Origin: Bacteroidota bacterium
GTDB taxonomy: Bacteria > Bacteroidota > Bacteroidia > Bacteroidales > JADFUO01
Direction of reading: 5' to 3'
Assembly (NCBI GenBank): GCA_015222115.1
Contig: JADFUO010000413.1
Location: forward strand, 1-8,137
Length of the DNA: 8,137 nt
Position 1 is the stretch's first letter; every line of letters begins with the position of its first letter. The notes under the pieces were generated by a model, which searched no databases, was not told where the DNA came from, and saw only the letters and a program-made list of their open reading frames with translations. Position numbers and translations under genes: made by a program. Below are positions 4,582 through 8,137 of this stretch, piece after piece.

Positions 4582-7065
4582 ATGATTCTATTTTCCCTGA
4601 AAATTTTTAGAAAAACAATCCTGTCATTTGTTTTGATGGTTTTGGTATCAGTTACTTATGGGCAGATAACAAAAATTATGGGGAAAGTCATTGATACTGA
4701 AAATCAACAACCTCTTCCTTTTGTTAATGTTTATTTAATAGGAACCAACATCGGAACAATAACAAATTTTGAAGGTGAATATTCTTTTGAAACAAGAAAT
4801 CCATCCGATTCAATTGCTGCTTCTTTTGTTGGATATAATACTGTGACCAAAAAAGTGGAGAAAAATAAATTTCAGGTTATAGATTTTTATTTATATCAAA
4901 GTAGTATTTCCTTGTCGGAAGTTGTTGTTGTGGCCGGAGAGAATCCTGCTGACATTTTACTCAGGAAAATTATTAAAAATAAGGAAGTAAATAACCGAAA
5001 AAATTTTGATTATTATCAATACGAGGTTTATAATAAAATACAATTTGATGCTAATAATATTACTGAAAAATTCAGAAACAGAAAGATTCTTAAGCCATTT
5101 AAATTTGTTTTTAGTTATGTTGATACTTCAACAATAAACGGAAAAGCATATTTACCGTTGTTTTTGTCAGAATCCTTATCAGATGTTTATTACAGGGGAA
5201 ATCCCAAATCAAAAAAAGAAATAATTAAAGCTTCAAAAACATCAGGATTTGAAAATGAAAGCATTTCGCAATTTTTAGGCGACCTTTATCAAAATATAAA
5301 CATATATGACAATTACATAAGTATTTTTGAAAAAAACTTTGTTAGCCCCATAGCAAATTTCGGCCTGTCATATTATAAATATTATCTTGTTGATACTGCG
5401 ATTATCGGCGATAAATTATGTTATCAAATAATGTTCAAACCAAAAAGAAAACAGGAATTAACATTCACGGGAAATTTTTGGGTGAATGATACAAGTTATG
5501 CCATCAAGGAGCTTGACATGCGTATTGTTGATGATGCGAACATAAATTTTATTAACGACCTCGCACTTCGGCAAGAGTATGACAGAATTGAAAAAAAGTA
5601 TTGGATGATTACAAAAGATTATATGGTTGTTGATTTTAATGTTATTGAGAATACAAAAAGAGTGATTGGCTTTTTTGGTCACCGTACAACAACATATAAA
5701 AATTTTGTATTTAATCAACCGAAAGAAAAAAATTTTTATTCAACGCCTGTTAATGTTTCATTTGAAGAAGGTTCCTTTGATAAAGATGAAGAATTTTGGG
5801 AGAATGCCCGTCACGATAGTCTAACAAAAAAAGAACAGACAATATATGAAATGGTTGATTCCGTGAAGAGCATACCGGTTTTCAAGACTTATGTAGATAT
5901 TATTTATATGATAACCAATGGATATTATATTAAAGGACCTGTAGAAATAGGACCGTATTATAAAATGATAAGTTTTAATGAAATTGAGGGTGTGCGTTTT
6001 CGCTTAGGTGGCAGAACAAGTAATGATTTCAGTACGAAACTTATGCTTAGTGCTCATGTTGCTTATGGAACTAAAGATGAAAAATTCAAATATGGTTTAG
6101 GATTTCTTTATATGCTCTCAAAAAATCCGAGACGCTCATTTGGCGCTTCATACTTATACGATATTGAACAGTTAGGTCAAAGTGAGAATGCTTATAGTGA
6201 AGATAATCTTTTTGCTTCGTTTTTCAGAAGAAACCCTGCAAATAAATTATCAATGGTTAGGCAATATAAGGCTTTTTATCAGCATGAATGGTTTACGGGA
6301 TTTTCAAATACAATAAACTTTATTCACAGAGACATATTTCCTGTTGGATCAACAACAATTGAAATATATAATAACGGTGTTGTTGAAGAAAAAACCTCAA
6401 TTATAACTTCTGAGATCAGGTTGGATACACGAATTGCCTATGATGAAAAATTTGTAATGGGTGAATTTGTAAGAATAAGTCTTGGAACCACATATCCTGT
6501 TTTTGGTATCAGGTATGGATATGGTATCCCCGGATTTTTAAACGGCGAATATGAGTATCATAGATTGCAGGTTGGATTAAAGGATTGGTTTAATGTTTTT
6601 TCTTATGGTTGGTCAAAAATAATAATTGAAGCTGGAAAAACCTGGGGTACACTTCCTTACCCTTTGCTGATACTTCATCCCGGAAATGAAACTTTTATAT
6701 TTGATGAATATGCTTATAATCTGATGAATTATTTTGAATTTATTAGCGATCAATATATAAGTGTTTATTACACTCATCACTTCGATGGACTGTTTTTAAA
6801 TAAAATTCCGTTAATGAGAAAATTAAAATGGAGAGAGGTGGCATACATCAAAGGAGTGATAGGGACACTCAGTGAAAAAAATGAAAAATATTCAAAATTT
6901 CCTTCAATAACCTATTCTTTAGATAAACCATATTATGAGGCAGGGGTGGGTATTGAAAATATTTTTAGAGTTCTAAGAATAGATGCTATTTGGAGACTTT
7001 CACATTTGGATAATCCGGGTATTGACAAATTTGCAGTTTTCTTTTCATTCCAGTTTTTATTTTAA
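4582..7065 (+). CDS. DUF5686 and carboxypeptidase-like regulatory domain protein, predicted outer-membrane beta-barrel
   Basis: Encodes 827 residues. A signal peptide (basic and hydrophobic, about 1-27) ends at VTYG before Gln28. A carboxypeptidase D regulatory-like domain (about 32-106) shows GKVIDTENQQPLPFVNVYL and GTNIGTITNFEGEYSF, the fold also found at the N-terminus of SusC-type transporters. Then SLSEVVVVAGENPADILLRKII (110-131) opens the DUF5686 region, with EVYNKIQFD shortly after. The rest, especially from about residue 450, alternates aromatic and polar residues in strand-like segments with Gly/Asn turns, and the chain ends in FFSFQFLF. A final Phe after a beta strand is typical of outer-membrane barrels inserted by BamA. 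There is no TonB plug domain between the two parts, so it is not a standard TonB-dependent receptor. Function is unknown in the family. It sits 99 bases after kdsD and 35 before lptB, so a part in LPS or outer-membrane assembly is a reasonable inference, not shown. Confidence 0.9.
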   Translation: MILFSLKIFRKTILSFVLMVLVSVTYGQITKIMGKVIDTENQQPLPFVNVYLIGTNIGTITNFEGEYSFETRNPSDSIAASFVGYNTVTKKVEKNKFQVIDFYLYQSSISLSEVVVVAGENPADILLRKIIKNKEVNNRKNFDYYQYEVYNKIQFDANNITEKFRNRKILKPFKFVFSYVDTSTINGKAYLPLFLSESLSDVYYRGNPKSKKEIIKASKTSGFENESISQFLGDLYQNINIYDNYISIFEKNFVSPIANFGLSYYKYYLVDTAIIGDKLCYQIMFKPKRKQELTFTGNFWVNDTSYAIKELDMRIVDDANINFINDLALRQEYDRIEKKYWMITKDYMVVDFNVIENTKRVIGFFGHRTTTYKNFVFNQPKEKNFYSTPVNVSFEEGSFDKDEEFWENARHDSLTKKEQTIYEMVDSVKSIPVFKTYVDIIYMITNGYYIKGPVEIGPYYKMISFNEIEGVRFRLGGRTSNDFSTKLMLSAHVAYGTKDEKFKYGLGFLYMLSKNPRRSFGASYLYDIEQLGQSENAYSEDNLFASFFRRNPANKLSMVRQYKAFYQHEWFTGFSNTINFIHRDIFPVGSTTIEIYNNGVVEEKTSIITSEIRLDTRIAYDEKFVMGEFVRISLGTTYPVFGIRYGYGIPGFLNGEYEYHRLQVGLKDWFNVFSYGWSKIIIEAGKTWGTLPYPLLILHPGNETFIFDEYAYNLMNYFEFISDQYISVYYTHHFDGLFLNKIPLMRKLKWREVAYIKGVIGTLSEKNEKYSKFPSITYSLDKPYYEAGVGIENIFRVLRIDAIWRLSHLDNPGIDKFAVFFSFQFLF

Positions 7066-7075
7066 AATATATAAG

Positions 7076-7083
7076 TACTTTTG
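7076..7083 (+). promoter_or_regulatory. Possible -7 promoter element in front of lptB
   Basis: TACTTTTG is an exact TAnnTTTG match in the 35-base gap before lptB. No TTG is present at the -33 distance, which falls inside the end of the DUF5686 gene, and transcription would start only about 10 bases before the ATG. It may provide extra lptB expression independent of the upstream genes, or be chance. Confidence 0.25.
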
Positions 7084-7100
7084 AACCTTAATTTCAAGTT

Positions 7101-7826
7101 ATGATCCTGCGAACAGAAAAATTAGTAAAAAAATACAGACACCGCACTGTTGTCAATGAAGTGTCTTTATACGTTAATCGAGGTGAAATTGTCGGGCTGC
7201 TTGGTCCGAATGGTGCAGGAAAAACAACTTCGTTTTACATGATAGTTGGCTTGATAAAACCCTTATCGGGAAGAGTATTTTTGGAAAATCTGGAAATTAC
7301 AAACAAACCTATGTACCGCAGGGCTCAACTGGGTATAGGTTATCTTGCGCAGGAAGCATCTATTTTCAGGGGCTTAAGTGTTGAGGATAATTTAAAAGCT
7401 GTTCTGGAATTTACAAAATTTTCAAAAGAACAACAAAAAGAAAGACTTGAATCACTGCTTGACGAATTTGGGCTTCAGCATATCAGGAAAAACAAAGGAA
7501 TTACATTATCGGGTGGCGAAAGACGAAGAACAGAAATTGCACGTGCACTGGCTGTTGACCCTAAATTTTTTCTGCTTGATGAACCCTTTGCAGGTATTGA
7601 CCCTATTGCTGTTGAAGACATTCAAAATATTGTTAAAAAGCTTAAAGATAAAAATATTGGTGTTTTAATAACCGACCATAATGTTCATGAAACACTTTCC
7701 ATTACCGACAGATCATATCTTTTATTTGAAGGTTCTATCCTGAAATCAGGCACTTCCGAAGAACTTGCCAAAGATGAACATGTTAGAAAAGTATATCTAG
7801 GTGAAAAGTTTGAGTTAAGACGGTAA
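7101..7826 (+). CDS. lptB: LPS export ABC transporter ATP-binding protein LptB
   Basis: Encodes 241 residues, the same length as E. coli LptB. It is the cytoplasmic ATPase of the LptB2FG complex, which extracts lipopolysaccharide from the inner membrane and drives it along the Lpt bridge to the outer membrane. Seen in order: Walker [10 protein letters not shown] (35-43, Lys41), the Q-loop at YLAQE (81-85, Gln84), ABC signature LSGGE (136-140), Walker B FFLLDEP (156-162) with catalytic Glu161, D-loop AGID (164-167) and switch His193 in ITDHN. The segment [11 protein letters not shown] after the signature and the C-terminal end [14 protein letters not shown] are characteristic of LptB among ABC ATPases. 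Partner genes lptF and lptG are not in the window; in Bacteroidota they are normally elsewhere. All catalytic residues are intact. The gene follows the DUF5686 gene by 35 bases in the same direction, so co-transcription is likely. Confidence 0.96.
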   Translation: MILRTEKLVKKYRHRTVVNEVSLYVNRGEIVGLLGPNGAGKTTSFYMIVGLIKPLSGRVFLENLEITNKPMYRRAQLGIGYLAQEASIFRGLSVEDNLKAVLEFTKFSKEQQKERLESLLDEFGLQHIRKNKGITLSGGERRRTEIARALAVDPKFFLLDEPFAGIDPIAVEDIQNIVKKLKDKNIGVLITDHNVHETLSITDRSYLLFEGSILKSGTSEELAKDEHVRKVYLGEKFELRR

Positions 7827-7844
7827 AGAATCAGATAGTAACTG

Positions 7845-7871
7845 TGTTAATTCGTAACGGAACCATTAACA
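7845..7871 (+). terminator. Weak hairpin after lptB, possible terminator
   Basis: TGTTAAT (7845-7851) pairs with ATTAACA (7865-7871) around a 13-base loop, 18 bases after the lptB stop. The stem is A/T-rich and only a broken T-rich stretch follows, so termination here would be inefficient by the standard model. It is the best terminator candidate I can see after lptB. Confidence 0.25.
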
Positions 7872-7896
7872 TTCAAATAAATTATTTTCCTATATT

Positions 7897-8059
7897 GATT
7901 TTAGATTTGTGATTTAAGATTTTAGATTAAGCACATGGGCTAAATTATTTGTATATTTAATTTTTGCTATAATAAAGTAATATTGATTATTGAACTTTTG
8001 TAACTATATTTAAAATAGTCAACGTGCTTAAAAACTTTAAATAAATCTAAATTCTAAAT
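7897..8059. repeat. Inverted-repeat element with heptameric GATT repeats at its ends (MITE-like)
   Basis: The left arm reads as five consecutive 7-base units starting with GATT (7897-7931): GATTTTA, GATTTGT, GATTTAA, GATTTTA and GATTAAG. The right arm carries the heptamer TCTAAAT twice in tandem (8046-8052 and 8053-8059), which is the same type of repeat on the other strand. Left and right pair in three nested perfect blocks: 7900-7908 with 8043-8051 (9 bases), 7912-7917 with 8037-8042 (6 bases) and 7927-7934 with 8024-8031 (TTAAGCAC/GTGCTTAA, 8 bases). About 89 bases of A/T-rich non-coding sequence lie between the innermost arms. There is no transposase and I see no clear target-site duplication. 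Could be a small non-autonomous mobile element or a structured non-coding repeat; the pairing is clear, the identity is inference. Confidence 0.5.
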
Positions 8060-8137
8060 TACAAACAGCTATTTAAGCTGTGAACGGTTACCATTATTCC
8101 ACTATTCCTTATGATTTAACTGATTAGCCACAACAGA

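Larger units (their letters stand above)
7827..8137. other. Gene-free region downstream of lptB
   Basis: No credible gene is seen in these 311 bases on either strand. The stretch holds a weak hairpin (7845-7871), a heptamer-repeat and inverted-repeat structure (7897-8059), a small 6-bp hairpin ACAGCT/AGCTGT with a 5-base loop (8065-8081), and a short tandem-like ATTATTCC/ACTATTCC (8093-8108). The right edge may hold the end of a minus-strand gene, since 11 codons are open before a TAG, but this is too short to judge. Confidence 0.6.

Noticed and set aside
5458..5718. Minus-strand open frame inside the DUF5686 gene
   Set aside because: The DUF5686 frame is uninterrupted here, and the antisense translation is Ile/Cys/Asn-rich as expected for a shadow.
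7447..7668. Second plus-strand frame inside lptB
   Set aside because: It overlaps the LptB signature and Walker B motifs in another frame; LptB is complete and canonical, so no frameshift or overlapping gene is needed.
7897..7931. Heptamer repeats as a possible CRISPR array
   Set aside because: Units are 7 bases long without unique spacers, so they do not fit repeat-spacer architecture, and no cas gene is in the window.
8065..8081. Short hairpin ACAGCT/AGCTGT as a terminator
   Set aside because: No T-run follows on either strand and no gene end is close; six-base palindromic stems are frequent by chance.
8102..8137. Possible end of a minus-strand gene at the right edge
   Set aside because: Only 11 codons (SVVANQLNHKE) are open before a TAG. 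The piece is too short to separate from chance and matches no tail I recognise with confidence.

Overview
The window reads as a piece of a low-GC Bacteroidota chromosome. Evidence for this includes Bacteroidota-restricted families (DUF4296, DUF5686 with a carboxypeptidase-like regulatory domain), a lipoprotein with an acidic stretch just after its lipobox cysteine, an apparent type IX secretion sorting tail at the left edge, several matches to the Bacteroidota -7 promoter element TAnnTTTG, and A/T-rich leaders without clear Shine-Dalgarno sequences. I cannot name the genus.

Layout, left to right. Bases 1-69 are the last codons of an upstream protein, probably a secreted type IX cargo, followed by a convincing intrinsic terminator (94-129). 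A monocistronic small lipoprotein gene of unknown function (306-722, +) has its own promoter candidate. It converges, with only 3 bases between stop codons, on a minus-strand pair: recQ (1134-3335) and, 51 bases downstream of it, a DUF4296 lipoprotein gene (726-1082). A very A/T-rich 181-base divergent region (3336-3516) separates recQ from a plus-strand cluster: an arabinose-5-phosphate isomerase of the KdsD/KpsF type (3517-4482, apparent TTG start), a DUF5686 outer-membrane protein (4582-7065) and the LPS-export ATPase lptB (7101-7826). The last 311 bases hold no gene but contain a heptamer-repeat, inverted-repeat structure that looks like a small non-autonomous repeat element.

Functionally, the plus-strand cluster is about the outer membrane. 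KdsD makes the Kdo precursor for LPS core, LptB powers LPS transport out of the inner membrane, and the large DUF5686 protein between them is predicted to sit in the outer membrane itself. RecQ is a DNA-repair helicase and is probably linked to this group only by conserved gene order. Most of the window is ordinary core genome. The parts worth a second look are the non-coding structures at 4498-4569 and 7897-8059, the DUF5686 protein of unknown function inside an LPS cluster, and the two small lipoproteins. I found no evidence of a defence system, CRISPR array, transposase gene, tRNA or rRNA.
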